Source of the DNA: Paracoccus jeotgali
Lineage (GTDB): Bacteria; Pseudomonadota; Alphaproteobacteria; Rhodobacterales; Rhodobacteraceae
Assembly: GCF_002865605.1 (NCBI RefSeq)
Contig: NZ_CP025583.1
Span: 972,501 to 1,036,500 of the forward strand
Direction of reading: 5' to 3'
DNA: 64,000 bases
The position numbers were made by a program, and so were the translations under genes. Below, piece after piece: positions 44,828-53,905 of this stretch (position 1 is the stretch's first letter; every line of letters begins with the position of its first letter). The notes under the pieces were generated by a model that did no database searches, was not told where the DNA came from, and worked only from the letters and a program-made list of their open reading frames with translations.

Positions 44828-46378
44828 TCAGCCCTCGGACCAGCGGAACAGCCAGCTTTCGGACAGCGCCACCTCGGCCGCCGTGATCTCGGCCCGCAGG
44901 TCGGCCACCAGCGCGCCGTTGGGGCGATATTCGAACGCCAGACGCATCAGCCCCTGTTCCGGCAGCCGCAGCAGATAGGAATGGTCGATGCTGCCGGCCG
45001 AGGCGGTGACATTCGGCACCGGATCGTCGCGCCCGACAAAGGGGGCGAGGTCGAAATCGACGAAAAAGCTGCGCACGCCCTTGCCGTTGATCGACCGGCC
45101 CGAGCGCGTGGCCACCACCTTGGCCAGCGGCCGGTCCGGCACAACCTGCGTCCCAAAGGACTGGACATAGGCGAAATCTGCGCGTTCCCCGGCCAGAAGC
45201 GGCGCGGCGGGCTGCCAGAAACTGACGATATTGTCGTGAAACTCGCTGTCGACCGGGATCTCGATCAGCGTCACCGTGCCCTTGCCCCAATCGCCCACCG
45301 GGTCGATCCATGCCGAGGGGCGGCGTTCGTAATGCGCCTCGGCATCCTGATAATCGTCAAAGCTGCGGGAGCGCTGGATCAGCCCGAAGCCGCGCGGGTC
45401 TTCATCGACAAAGGCCGAGATCTGCAGCTTGGCCGGGTTGCCAAGCGCGCGCCACAGCCATTGCCCGGCGCCGGTCTGCATCTGCAAGCCGTCGCTGTCA
45501 TGGACGGCGGGGCGATAGTCGTCCTGCCCGGCCCCGTCGCCCGGCCCGAACCAGAACATCGAGGTCAGGGGCGCCACGCCAAAGCGTTCCAGCTTGCGCC
45601 GCGCAAACAGGGCGACGCGGGTGGTGACCAGCGTCTCGCGGCCGGGGGCGAGGATGAATTCATAGCCGCCGGCGACCGATTTGCTGTCCAGCAGCGCCTG
45701 AATGGTGACATGGCCGGTGCGCGGATCGGGGTCGTGCAGCCAGAACTCGCGGAAGACGGGAAACTCCTCGCCCTCGGGGCTGCCGGTGCCGATGGCAAGG
45801 CCGCGGCCCGACAGGCCATAGCGGTTGTCGCGGCCCAGCACGCGGAAATAGGATGCGCCCTGAAACACCGCCATTTCATCCAGCACATCGGGCCGGTTCA
45901 GCGCGTGGCGGACTCGAAAGCCGGACCAGCCCATCTGGTCGGGCGGGGTCTGCGCGGCCTCGGGCGGGAAATGCGCGGCGTCGAATTCCAGCATGGCGGG
46001 ATCGAAGGGCACCGGCTGGGGCACGCCGTCGCGGACCAGGTTCATCCGCACCGGCTCGTGAAAGATCATCCCCGGCGGCAACAGATCAAGGCCAAAGCCC
46101 GCGATGCCCTTCCACGGATCGGCTTCGCGCCGGAAGCGAATGGCGCGATACTGGTCATAGCCAAGATCCTTGAACGTCCCGGTCAGCGGCGCCGAAGGGT
46201 TCTTCCAGTCTCGCGCCGACAGGCTGGCGGCGATCGCGGCCACGCTTTCAAAGCCGAAGGGCGGTTGCTGCACGACCTCTTCGGCGGCGGGTTCGGGCAG
46301 GCTTTGGCCGAACGCCGCCGATGTCCGCGCAAGCGCCAGAACCGCCGGAACCGAGCCAAGGAAAAGACGACGTTTCAC
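44828..46378 (-). CDS. opgG: Periplasmic glucan biosynthesis protein OpgG/OpgD
   Basis: 516 residues. The N-terminus KRRLFLGSVPAVLALA is a twin-arginine signal (RRxFL), as in OpgD of E. coli. The mature protein shows MdoG-family blocks: FGFESVAAIAASLSA, YDQYRAIRFR, SSYFRVLGRDNRYGLSGRGLAIGTG and RPSAWIDPVGDWGKGTVTLIEIP. It acts in the periplasm on the nascent glucan. GTG start; the SD is weak. First gene of the opg operon. Confidence 0.93.
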   Translation of the reverse strand: MKRRLFLGSVPAVLALARTSAAFGQSLPEPAAEEVVQQPPFGFESVAAIAASLSARDWKNPSAPLTGTFKDLGYDQYRAIRFRREADPWKGIAGFGLDLLPPGMIFHEPVRMNLVRDGVPQPVPFDPAMLEFDAAHFPPEAAQTPPDQMGWSGFRVRHALNRPDVLDEMAVFQGASYFRVLGRDNRYGLSGRGLAIGTGSPEGEEFPVFREFWLHDPDPRTGHVTIQALLDSKSVAGGYEFILAPGRETLVTTRVALFARRKLERFGVAPLTSMFWFGPGDGAGQDDYRPAVHDSDGLQMQTGAGQWLWRALGNPAKLQISAFVDEDPRGFGLIQRSRSFDDYQDAEAHYERRPSAWIDPVGDWGKGTVTLIEIPVDSEFHDNIVSFWQPAAPLLAGERADFAYVQSFGTQVVPDRPLAKVVATRSGRSINGKGVRSFFVDFDLAPFVGRDDPVPNVTASAGSIDHSYLLRLPEQGLMRLAFEYRPNGALVADLRAEITAAEVALSESWLFRWSEG

Positions 46379-46565
46379 CGAGACATACCCGCAGAGAGGA
46401 ATCTGTCAGCCTGTTAAGTCATCCGCGCGAAAACGGCAAGAAATCCCGAAGGATGCGGGCGAAGATGCGCCCATCGCGAGGGCGTGAGCGGAAAGGCCCG
46501 CAGGCGCGGCTGTGTCCGCGCCAGCGGCGGGGCAGGGGTTACGCGCCGAGGACCCCCTTCACCGC

Positions 46566-47090
46566 TCAGCGCAGCCGCGACGGCGGCGTCGGCCGCATCG
46601 ACAGCACGATCAGCGCCACGCCATTGGCCATCAGCTCCAACCCCAGCACCACGCCCAGGCTGCGGGCGAGGAAGCCCGGCACCCCGGTCAGCACCGCCGC
46701 CCCCAGCAGCAGCGAGACGACGCCCGCCGCGATGATGACCAGAAACAGTGGGTCCTGCCGCAACTGGCGCGAGAACCACAGCTTGGCGACACCCGATATC
46801 AGCAGCAGCACGCCCAGCAGGGTCCGCAGGAATGACCCCTCGGCGAAAGAGCCGAACAGCAGCAAAAGCCCCATGCTCAGCGCCGCCGCAGCCCCGATCC
46901 CGGTCCCCAGCCGGACCCGCATCCCGCTCGATTGCCAGGCCGAATAACCCTGCAAGGCGCCCACGATCACCAGCGCCCAGCCGGTCAGCGTCGTCGCCGC
47001 GACCGAGGCGGAAAGCGGGTTGAACACCGCCAGCAGCCCCGCAATGACCGACAGGACCCCCACGAAAATCCGCGTCATCGAGGGCTTCAT
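46566..47090 (-). CDS. HdeD-family (DUF308) membrane protein
   Basis: 174 residues with six evenly spaced hydrophobic helices (RIFVGVLSVIAGLLAVFNP, TLTGWALVIVGALQGYSAW, LRTLLGVLLLISGVAKLWF, VLGLELMANGVALIVLSM). This is the DUF308 repeat pattern found in acid-resistance protein HdeD. The start ATG has GGAGG eight bases upstream. The real function in this lineage is unknown; envelope stress is often proposed. The gap 46379-46565 before opgG holds nothing recognised. Confidence 0.85.
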   Translation of the reverse strand: MKPSMTRIFVGVLSVIAGLLAVFNPLSASVAATTLTGWALVIVGALQGYSAWQSSGMRVRLGTGIGAAAALSMGLLLLFGSFAEGSFLRTLLGVLLLISGVAKLWFSRQLRQDPLFLVIIAAGVVSLLLGAAVLTGVPGFLARSLGVVLGLELMANGVALIVLSMRPTPPSRLR

Positions 47091-47192
47091 GTCCGGCCTC
47101 CAGCCGCCTTGCGGCACCGGAGTTGCCCGTGGCCTGTCAGCCCGCCCCTGTCGCCTGCCATCATGCTCATCCGTTCACCCCCTCTTTGCCCG

Positions 47193-48743
47193 TTACAGCA
47201 GCCACTCGACCGGCAGCACGCCGATGACGACCAGCGCGATCTGTTGAAACCACGTCGCCTCGGGCTCTTCCTGATAGACGACCATCGTGCCATCCGGCGC
47301 GCGTTCGCGCCAGATCATCTTGTTTTCCGGCGTCAGGGCCGGGCGATAGCTGACCTGCTCGACCTGCCCGTCGAAATTGCGGCTGACCCGCTCGGCCAGC
47401 GTCGGGCTGTCGATCAGGAAGCCCATCTCGCAATTCAGCGTGGCCGAGCGCGGATCGAAATTGAACGAGCCGATGAAGATGCGCTGGCCGTCGACGGCAA
47501 AGGTCTTGGCGTGCAGGCTGGCACCCGAGAGACCGAAGGGGTTGATCTGCAACTCGCGTTCCGACGTCATCTCGCCGCGCAGCTTCAGCTCGTAAAGCTG
47601 CACGCCCGCCTCGAGCAGGGCGCGGCGATAGCGGGAATAGCCGGCATGGACCATCAGCACATCGGTGGTGTTGAGCGCGTTGGTCAGGATCGAGACCTTG
47701 ACCCCCGACCGCGCCAGATCGCCGAACACCTTCGTCCCCTGCCGCCCCGGCACGAAATAGGCGGACACGAGGTCGAGCCGGCTTTCGATGCCGCCCAGAA
47801 TCTCGGCCAGCCGGGTGATCATCAACTGGTCGCGGGTGGCGGTGCCCAGCCCCTTGACCGGATCGTCGGCGACAAGCTGGACCTCGGTCCACTCGATATT
47901 CGCGGCGTTTTCGGCATAGCGCTCGGCGCTGTTGCGGAACTCGTCCAGCAGGGTCGCGGCCTCGGCGCTGTCGCGGACCTGATCGACGCGGGCGCGAAAG
48001 CCATCGGCATCGCCCTGACCGCGAATGATGGTGGCCACGTCGAAAACCGATGCGCTGTTCCAGTAGTCGTCGAACATCGCGGCGGTTTCCGGCACGATCT
48101 GCCCGGTCGCCAGCGCGTCCATGTCGACATAGAACGCCTCGGGTCCGACCTGGAAATAGTCATTGCCGATATTGCGCCCGCCGATGATCGCCGCCGCACC
48201 GTCGACGATGAAGGATTTGTTGTGCATCCGCCGGTTCATGCGGAAGAAATCGAAGCTGTAGCCCAGCAGCTTGGGACGCCGCAGCATGGAGGGGTTGAAC
48301 AGCCGGATCTCGAAATTCTCCTGCGCGTTCAGGGCGGCCATATAGGGGTCCAGCCCCGGCACGCCGTTATCGTCCAGAAGCAGCCGCACCCGCACCCCGC
48401 GCGCCGCCGCCTGCTGCAGGGCGTTCAGCAGCAGAATCCCCGAGGTGTCGTCCTGCCAGATATAATACTGCGCGTCGATCGAGGCCTGCGCCGCCGCCGC
48501 CAAGGACAGCCGGCTCGCCAGCGCATCATGCCCGCTTTGCAGCGGCAGAACGCCCGATTTGCCGGGATGGGTGGCCATGCCCTCGGCCATCAGCCGGCCG
48601 AGCAGGGTCGAGTTGTCGGCGGGGATCGCGGTCGAGGCGGGCCGGGTTGAGATATCGGGCGTGTGAAAGATCAGCCGCGCCACCACGATGGCCAGCGCCA
48701 CCACGACGACCAGCACCGCGACCAGCTTCACCGCCCCCAGCAT
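47193..48743 (-). CDS. Phospholipase D family protein (cardiolipin-synthase-like)
   Basis: 516 residues from MLGAVKLVAVLVVVVALAIVVA, an N-terminal membrane anchor. Two HKD motifs: HNKSFIVDGAAAIIGGRN (about residue 205) and HAKTFAVDGQRIFIGSFNFD (about residue 415). Both have the H-x-K-x4-D pattern, so the active site is complete. DAQYYIWQDDTSG and NRRMHNK are typical of ClsC-like PLD proteins anchored in the inner membrane. The exact substrate is not known. The frame is open upstream, but this ATG has GAGGG and begins the anchor. Confidence 0.9.
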   Translation of the reverse strand: MLGAVKLVAVLVVVVALAIVVARLIFHTPDISTRPASTAIPADNSTLLGRLMAEGMATHPGKSGVLPLQSGHDALASRLSLAAAAQASIDAQYYIWQDDTSGILLLNALQQAAARGVRVRLLLDDNGVPGLDPYMAALNAQENFEIRLFNPSMLRRPKLLGYSFDFFRMNRRMHNKSFIVDGAAAIIGGRNIGNDYFQVGPEAFYVDMDALATGQIVPETAAMFDDYWNSASVFDVATIIRGQGDADGFRARVDQVRDSAEAATLLDEFRNSAERYAENAANIEWTEVQLVADDPVKGLGTATRDQLMITRLAEILGGIESRLDLVSAYFVPGRQGTKVFGDLARSGVKVSILTNALNTTDVLMVHAGYSRYRRALLEAGVQLYELKLRGEMTSERELQINPFGLSGASLHAKTFAVDGQRIFIGSFNFDPRSATLNCEMGFLIDSPTLAERVSRNFDGQVEQVSYRPALTPENKMIWRERAPDGTMVVYQEEPEATWFQQIALVVIGVLPVEWLL

Positions 48744-48997
48744 CGCACCCTCACCCGTCCTGCCATGCTGTCCCCTTTTCTTTGGCCGCGTCAGACCGCG
48801 CGGTTTCGGCATGGTGGCGCAGGAAAGGCCGAAGGTGCAAGGGATTTGGCCGATGGAAGCGCTTGCGGCGATCCAAAGTGTCACCCCTGCCGCAGCCGCG
48901 CTGCGCGGCTTTTCCATTGACCAAAGGCAGGTTTCGCAGCGAGGCTGGAATGACCGACCGTCCTCAACCCTATGCCCCACAACCACGGAGAGACCGC

Positions 48998-50359
48998 ATG
49001 ACCTGCCTTCGCTCTGCCGCAAGATCCGTGACGATGGGGGCGCTGACGATGGGGGCGCTGCTGGTCGGCGCCGCCTCTGCCCAGGAACCGGAGACGGAGA
49101 CGACGATCTTCCGAAATGTCCGCATCTTCGACGGCACGCAGCCGACGCTGTCGCCGCCCTCGGACGTGCTGGTGCGGGGCAATGTGATCGAGACGATCTC
49201 GACCGATCCGATCGAGGCTGAGGGCGAGGCCACTGTGATCGACGGCGACGGCAGGACGCTGATGCCGGGGATGATCGACGCGTATACGCATATCGTCATG
49301 TCCACCATCCCGATCTCGACCATGATGACCGCCGATCCCAACTATGTCGCCCTGATCAGCGGGCAGGCGGCCGAGGGAATGCTGATGCGCGGCTTTACCT
49401 CGGCGCGCGATCTGGCGGGGCCGACCTTTGGCCTCAAGCGCGCCATCGACGAAGGGGTGATCCCGGGGCCGCGGATCTGGCCGTCGGGCGCGATGATCTC
49501 GCAGACCTCGGGGCATGGCGATTACCGCACCGTCCACGACATTCCGCAAAGCTATAACGAGCCGCTCTACACCACCGACCGGCAGGGCTTTTCCGCCATT
49601 GCCGACGGCCGCGCCGAGGTGCTGCGCCGCGTGCGCGAGCAGTTGATGCGCGGCGCCAGCCAGATCAAGCTGGCGGCCGGGGGCGGGGTGGCGTCCGACT
49701 ACGACCCCTTGGATGTCAGCCAGTTCACCGAGGACGAGCTGCGCGCCGCCGTCGAGGCCGCCGAGGATTGGGGCACCTATGTCACCGTCCACGCCTATAC
49801 CCCCGACGCCGTCCAGACCGCGATCGGCGCCGGGGTGAAGGTGATCGACCACGGCCAGCTTCTGGACGAGAAAACGGTCGAGATGATGGCCGAAAAGGGC
49901 GTCTGGTGGAGCATGCAGCCCTTTCTCGACGACGAGGACTCGGTCCCCTTCCCCGAAGGCTCGCCCAACCGCGCCAAGCAGCTCGAAATGACGAACGGCA
50001 CCGACACCGCCTATGGGCTGGCCAAGAAGCACGGCGTCAACCTGGCCTGGGGCACCGATACGCTGTTCGACCCCAAGCTGGCGGCGCGGCAGGGCGCGCA
50101 GCTGGCCAAGATGGTGCGCTGGTTCGAGCCGGCCGAGGTTCTGAAGATGGCGACCCATGACAACGCCCAGCTTCTGGCGCTGTCCGGCAAGCGCAGCCCC
50201 TATGCGGGCGAGCTGGGGGTGGTGAAACAGGGCGCGCTGGCCGACCTGCTGCTGATCGACGGCGACCCGCTGAGCGACATCGACCTGATCGCCGACCCCG
50301 CCAATCTGGTGGTGATCATGAAGGATGGCGAGGTGTTCAAGAACGAACTGGCGGAGTGA
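48998..50359 (+). CDS. Exported amidohydrolase family protein with altered HxH motif
   Basis: 453 residues. Signal peptide about 1-28 (MGALLVGAASAQE). Metal-dependent hydrolase core: GMIDAYTHIVMS at 93-104, where the usual first histidine of HxH is Tyr96 and only H98 remains; IKLAAGGGVAS with the bridging Lys; VTVHAYTPDAV; VIDHGQLLD; and LAWGTDTLFD with the catalytic Asp. It resembles exported Xaa-Pro/Xaa-Arg dipeptidase-like amidohydrolases. CGGAGAGA precedes the ATG. The upstream 48744-48997, divergent from the PLD gene, shows nothing recognised. Confidence 0.88.
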   Translation: MTCLRSAARSVTMGALTMGALLVGAASAQEPETETTIFRNVRIFDGTQPTLSPPSDVLVRGNVIETISTDPIEAEGEATVIDGDGRTLMPGMIDAYTHIVMSTIPISTMMTADPNYVALISGQAAEGMLMRGFTSARDLAGPTFGLKRAIDEGVIPGPRIWPSGAMISQTSGHGDYRTVHDIPQSYNEPLYTTDRQGFSAIADGRAEVLRRVREQLMRGASQIKLAAGGGVASDYDPLDVSQFTEDELRAAVEAAEDWGTYVTVHAYTPDAVQTAIGAGVKVIDHGQLLDEKTVEMMAEKGVWWSMQPFLDDEDSVPFPEGSPNRAKQLEMTNGTDTAYGLAKKHGVNLAWGTDTLFDPKLAARQGAQLAKMVRWFEPAEVLKMATHDNAQLLALSGKRSPYAGELGVVKQGALADLLLIDGDPLSDIDLIADPANLVVIMKDGEVFKNELAE

Positions 50360-50553
50360 CCGGGGGCGTTGGCGCGTCGGCGGCTGCTAAGGGCGCAGCA
50401 TGATGCGCGGCGCTTGATGCGCTGGAAGAAGGAACGCTGACGCTGCTGCAATTCGCGGGCGGTTGGGATTGGCAGCAGTTCACGGTTTCCGACGTCACAT
50501 AGCCCGCCCAACGCTGCTGCTCGTGCTGCGGCACAGGTGCAGGTGCGACACTC

Positions 50554-51554
50554 CTACCCCTTCTCCCTCTCCCGCCGCGCCTCGACACGCTCCACCTCTT
50601 CACGCGCGGCTTCGGCCAAGGCGACGCGGGCGGGGCGGGGATGTCGCCCTCGCCGGCGGGCCAGCCTTCGCGTTGCAGGCGGCGGTCGCCGTCGGTTTCC
50701 TCGGTCTGGTCGTGGATCAGATGCACCTCGGTCGGGAAGGGCATGTCGATGCCAGCCTTCAGCAGGGCGCGCTGCACCGCGCCGATGACGCGGCCCTTGA
50801 CGTGGACGACGCTGGTGCGTTCCGGCGCGGTCCACCAGCGCAGGCGGATGGTGTTCTGATAGGCGTCGATGCCATAGGGAAAGGCTTCGGTCCTCGGCTC
50901 GCGCAGCACGCCCTCGCATTCGTTCGCGGCCGCGACCATGATCTCGATGGCGCGGTCCCAGTCGTCGGCGCAACCGATGCCGACGTCGTATTCCGAGCGT
51001 CGCACCTCGTAGGCGGTATTGACCGTCACATTGCCGGTATAGATCGTGGCGTTGGGGATGATCACGCGCCGGCCGTCATAGGTCTTGATGAAGGTCGCGC
51101 GGGTCTCGATATCCTCGACCGTGCCCTCATACCCCGCGACCTCGATCTGGTCGCCGATGCGGAAGGGCTGGCGCAGCAGGATCAGCACGCCCGAGAGCAG
51201 GTTCTGCAAAATGTCCTTGAACGCGAAACCGATGGCGACCGACCCGATGCCCAGCCCCGACAGCAGATCGCCCGGCTTGAGCGAGGGCAGCACGATGGTC
51301 GCGGCCAGCAGGAAGCCCACGATCAGCACCGCCCACCGGACCATCGCCGCGCCCACGACGGCCAGGGCGGGCCGCCCGCGATAATGGATCGCACGGCGCG
51401 TGGCGTATTCGAGGCTGCGCGCGACCACCCATGTCAGCACCAGCAGCAGCGCCGCCGCGAACAGGTTCGGCAGAAGGTCCACGAAACCGTTGAACCAGCC
51501 CTGGATCTTCAGCCAGAGGCCGCTGATATCGTCCTGCAGGTCGCCCTGATCCAT
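50554..51554 (-). pseudogene. Small-conductance mechanosensitive channel (MscS), frameshifted near the C-terminus
   Basis: MscS core: three membrane helices, pore helix LSGLGIGSVAIGFAFKDILQNLLSG, beta domain PFRIGDQIEVAGYEGTVEDIETRATFIKTYDGRRVIIPNA, and C-terminal domain to about residue 305. At the G/C run 50628-50640 the frame changes. The other frame continues VALAEAAREEVERVEARRE and stops at 50554, giving 333 codons if one base is added. Read as written, the protein runs on with a Ser/Pro tail to 50337 and overlaps the end of the convergent amidohydrolase gene, which is implausible. The channel core is unaffected, so the protein may still work. Confidence 0.85.
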
Positions 51555-52114
51555 CCGTCCTCATCTCTGCCGTTGTGTCGAGCCTGCCATTCTGCGGCGG
51601 GTGGGGCGAAACATCAATGCCGTGTTCGCTGCGTGGCGGGACGGAAAGGGCAGAGAGGATAGGCGCGCAAGCCGCTATCGTCAAGGTTGTGCGGCTGCCT
51701 CGTTAACCGATTTGTCTTGACGTGGGCTGTCTTGGGGACAGAACATGGTGGGGACATATCGTCGGAATCGACCCGTGGGATCATCATGCAAGACTGCATG
51801 GCCGCCAGGCAAGATCGCGTCGCACGCGAGGCGTTGCCGGGCGCTGAGTTTTGGCAGTCCCGTCATCCTGAACCCACCGCAGACGGCTGGACATGGCGTT
51901 CCGCCGCGGGATGCGGGTCGCAGGGTTTTAACGAGTATTAATTTTAACCAGTGAACCCGGTGCGGCGTCAAACCCGCACCGGGCCCGATCAGCACCGGCC
52001 CTCGCCGTCGCTGCGCCCCCGTCATCACCGCAGACCCCGAAAACCCGGCATTTACATGCGGCAGGACTTCGTGTCACTTCCGTCCTGCGGGCCGCCCCCG
52101 CACGGAGGTCTGTC
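51555..52114. other. 560-base intergenic region with a 10-bp hairpin
   Basis: No frame here has both a ribosome binding site and recognisable homology. An AT-rich patch (51925-51950) contains three TTAA tetranucleotides. A perfect 10-bp inverted repeat CCCGGTGCGG/CCGCACCGGG (51956-51965 and 51974-51983, 8-base loop) follows. GGAGGT for the next gene is at 52104-52109. Promoters for the divergent mscS and yetF-like genes must lie here, but I cannot place them with confidence. Confidence 0.5.
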
Positions 52115-52642
52115 ATGTTCTTCAACAGCTGGTACGACCTGCTGCGCCTGGTGATCGTGGGCAGCTTTGCCTATGCCGGGCTGATCATGATCCTGCAGAC
52201 GACCGGCAAGCGGACGCTGGCGAAGATGAACGCCTTTGATCTGGTGGTCACGGTCGCCTTCGGTTCGACCTTCGCCTCGGCGATCCTCAACAAGGATGTG
52301 TCGCTCTCCGAGGCCCTGGCCGCCTTTGCCCTGCTTTGCGGCCTGCAATATTGCGTCACCTTCCTGTCTGTCCGGTCCGAGCGGTTCCAGGATCTCATCA
52401 AGGCCGAGCCGCGGCTGCTATTTCACCGCGGCCGCTTCCTCGAGGCTGCGATGCGGGACGAGCGGGTGACGAAAGAGGAGATCCTCGCCACCATGCGCAG
52501 CGCCGGTGTCGCCGACCTGAGCGGCGTCGACGCGGTCGTGCTGGAAACCGACGGCTCGTTCAGCGTCGTCAGGGGGGGCACGCCGGGGCCGATGGGGACG
52601 ATGGCGAATGTGAACGGCGCGGACGACGCGGGCGATGCGTGA
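52115..52642 (+). CDS. YetF/YcaP-like DUF421 membrane protein
   Basis: 175 residues. The first half has two or three hydrophobic segments (LVIVGSFAYAGLIMILQ, then DLVVTVAFGSTFASAIL, EALAAFALLCGLQY) and the signature GKRTLAKMNAFDLVV. The C-terminal cytoplasmic DUF421 part shows LLFHRGRFLEAAMRDERVTKEEILATMR. Bacillus homologues (YetF, YdfS) are spore membrane proteins; the role in alphaproteobacteria is unknown. Strong GGAGGT before the ATG. Confidence 0.9.
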   Translation: MFFNSWYDLLRLVIVGSFAYAGLIMILQTTGKRTLAKMNAFDLVVTVAFGSTFASAILNKDVSLSEALAAFALLCGLQYCVTFLSVRSERFQDLIKAEPRLLFHRGRFLEAAMRDERVTKEEILATMRSAGVADLSGVDAVVLETDGSFSVVRGGTPGPMGTMANVNGADDAGDA

Positions 52643-52719
52643 GCGATGCGCAACCGGATACCGCCCGGCGGCGTTGCGCCGGTGACGCAGGCTGACAGGA
52701 CAGGACCGGAACACCCAAG

Positions 52720-53796
52720 ATGATGCTGACGGTCCTGACCTTGCTGCTTTGGCTGCTGGCGCTGATCCTGATGGCGGTGACGCTGCTGCCGATGCTGGGG
52801 ACCAAGTCGGGCATCATCCGGATGATGGATTTCCCGCGCCTGCAGATCGCCTTTGCCGCCGCCGCGGTGCTGGTTATGGCCGCCGCCACGCCGATGCCGG
52901 GCCGGGTGCTGATCCCGCTCGCGATGCTGGCGGTCTGCGGCTATCAGCTTTGGCGCATCCTGCCCTATACGATCCTCGCGCGGACCGAGCTGAGGCTGGC
53001 GCCGAATGCCGAGGACGCCGTCCGCATCCTGTCCGTCAATGTGCTGATGGAGAATGACCGCCACGCCGATCTGGCCGGGATCATCGCGGATTTCGACCCC
53101 CATATCCTGCTGCTGATGGAGACGGACGAGGCCTGGGTCTCGGCCCTCGAACCGCTGCTGGCACGGTATGAGACGGTCATCCGAGAGCCGCGCGACGATC
53201 ATTACGGCATGATCTTCGCCACGCGCCTGCAGGTCGACGAGGCGCGGGTCATGCACCTGACCGTGGACGAGACCCCGTCGATCTTTGCGCAACTGAACGA
53301 CCCCCAAGGCCGCTGCTTCCGCTTTGTCGGCCTGCACCCCAAGCCCCCGCTGCCGGGCGAAGGCACCGAGGATCGCGACGCGCAGATCCTTTACGCCGCC
53401 CGCTTTGCCCGCAAGGCGAATGTGCCGCTGGTCGCCACGGGCGATTTCAACGACGTCGCCTGGTCCGACACCTCGCAGACCTTCAAGCATGTCGGCCGCT
53501 ACCTCGACCCGCGTATCGGCCGGGGTCTTTACGCCAGTTTTGACGCGACAAAACCCTATCTGCGCTTTCCCATCGACCAGTTCTATGTCTCGCGCGAGGT
53601 GGCGGTGGTGTCGCTGAAACGGCTGAGCTTCTTCGGTTCCGACCACTTCCCCATGGCCGCGACGGTGCGTTTCGACGCAAATCTGGCCGAGACGCTGAAC
53701 GAGGCGCCTCGCCAGATCTCGGACGAGGAAGAGGCGCTGATCAAGCAATCCGTCGACCGCACCCGTGACGAGTTGGGGCATGTGAAGCTGAACTGA
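52720..53796 (+). CDS. Membrane-anchored endonuclease/exonuclease/phosphatase family protein
   Basis: 358 residues. Three N-terminal hydrophobic helices (about 2-22, 44-58 and 62-80) anchor the protein. An EEP hydrolase domain begins near 100: RILSVNVLMEN, ILLLMETDEAW (metal Glu), FVGLHPKPP (His), VATGDFNDVAWS (GDFN), SFFGSDHFPMAATV (catalytic SDH). All signature residues are present. The substrate (nucleic acid, lipid or sugar phosphate) cannot be told. It may form a unit with the yetF-like gene 77 bases upstream. Confidence 0.9.
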   Translation: MMLTVLTLLLWLLALILMAVTLLPMLGTKSGIIRMMDFPRLQIAFAAAAVLVMAAATPMPGRVLIPLAMLAVCGYQLWRILPYTILARTELRLAPNAEDAVRILSVNVLMENDRHADLAGIIADFDPHILLLMETDEAWVSALEPLLARYETVIREPRDDHYGMIFATRLQVDEARVMHLTVDETPSIFAQLNDPQGRCFRFVGLHPKPPLPGEGTEDRDAQILYAARFARKANVPLVATGDFNDVAWSDTSQTFKHVGRYLDPRIGRGLYASFDATKPYLRFPIDQFYVSREVAVVSLKRLSFFGSDHFPMAATVRFDANLAETLNEAPRQISDEEEALIKQSVDRTRDELGHVKLN

Positions 53797-53875
53797 CAAG
53801 CCGGGGTGAGGGGGAGAGGCGGTGCAAGACCGCAAGCCGGAACGGCGTTCCCTCAGCGACGTCTCGGGCGAGGAC

Positions 53876-53896
53876 AGGCCCGGTCAGACCGGACCT
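53876..53896. terminator. Palindromic hairpin between convergent genes
   Basis: AGG-x-CCGGT-CAG-ACCGG-x-CCT forms a stem with one mismatch and a 3-base loop, 10 bases past the ABC ATPase gene and 80 past the EEP gene. No T-run on either strand. Confidence 0.3.
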
Positions 53897-53905
53897 GAAG
53901 CCTGC

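Noticed and set aside
50337..50553. Ser/Pro-rich C-terminal extension of MscS
   Set aside because: It appears only because of the frameshift at 50628-50640; composition is unlike the channel and it overlaps the convergent gene.
51926..51947. Possible CtrA site in the TTAA-rich patch
   Set aside because: The TTAA units are separated by 6 and 2 bases, not the 7 needed for TTAA-N7-TTAA.
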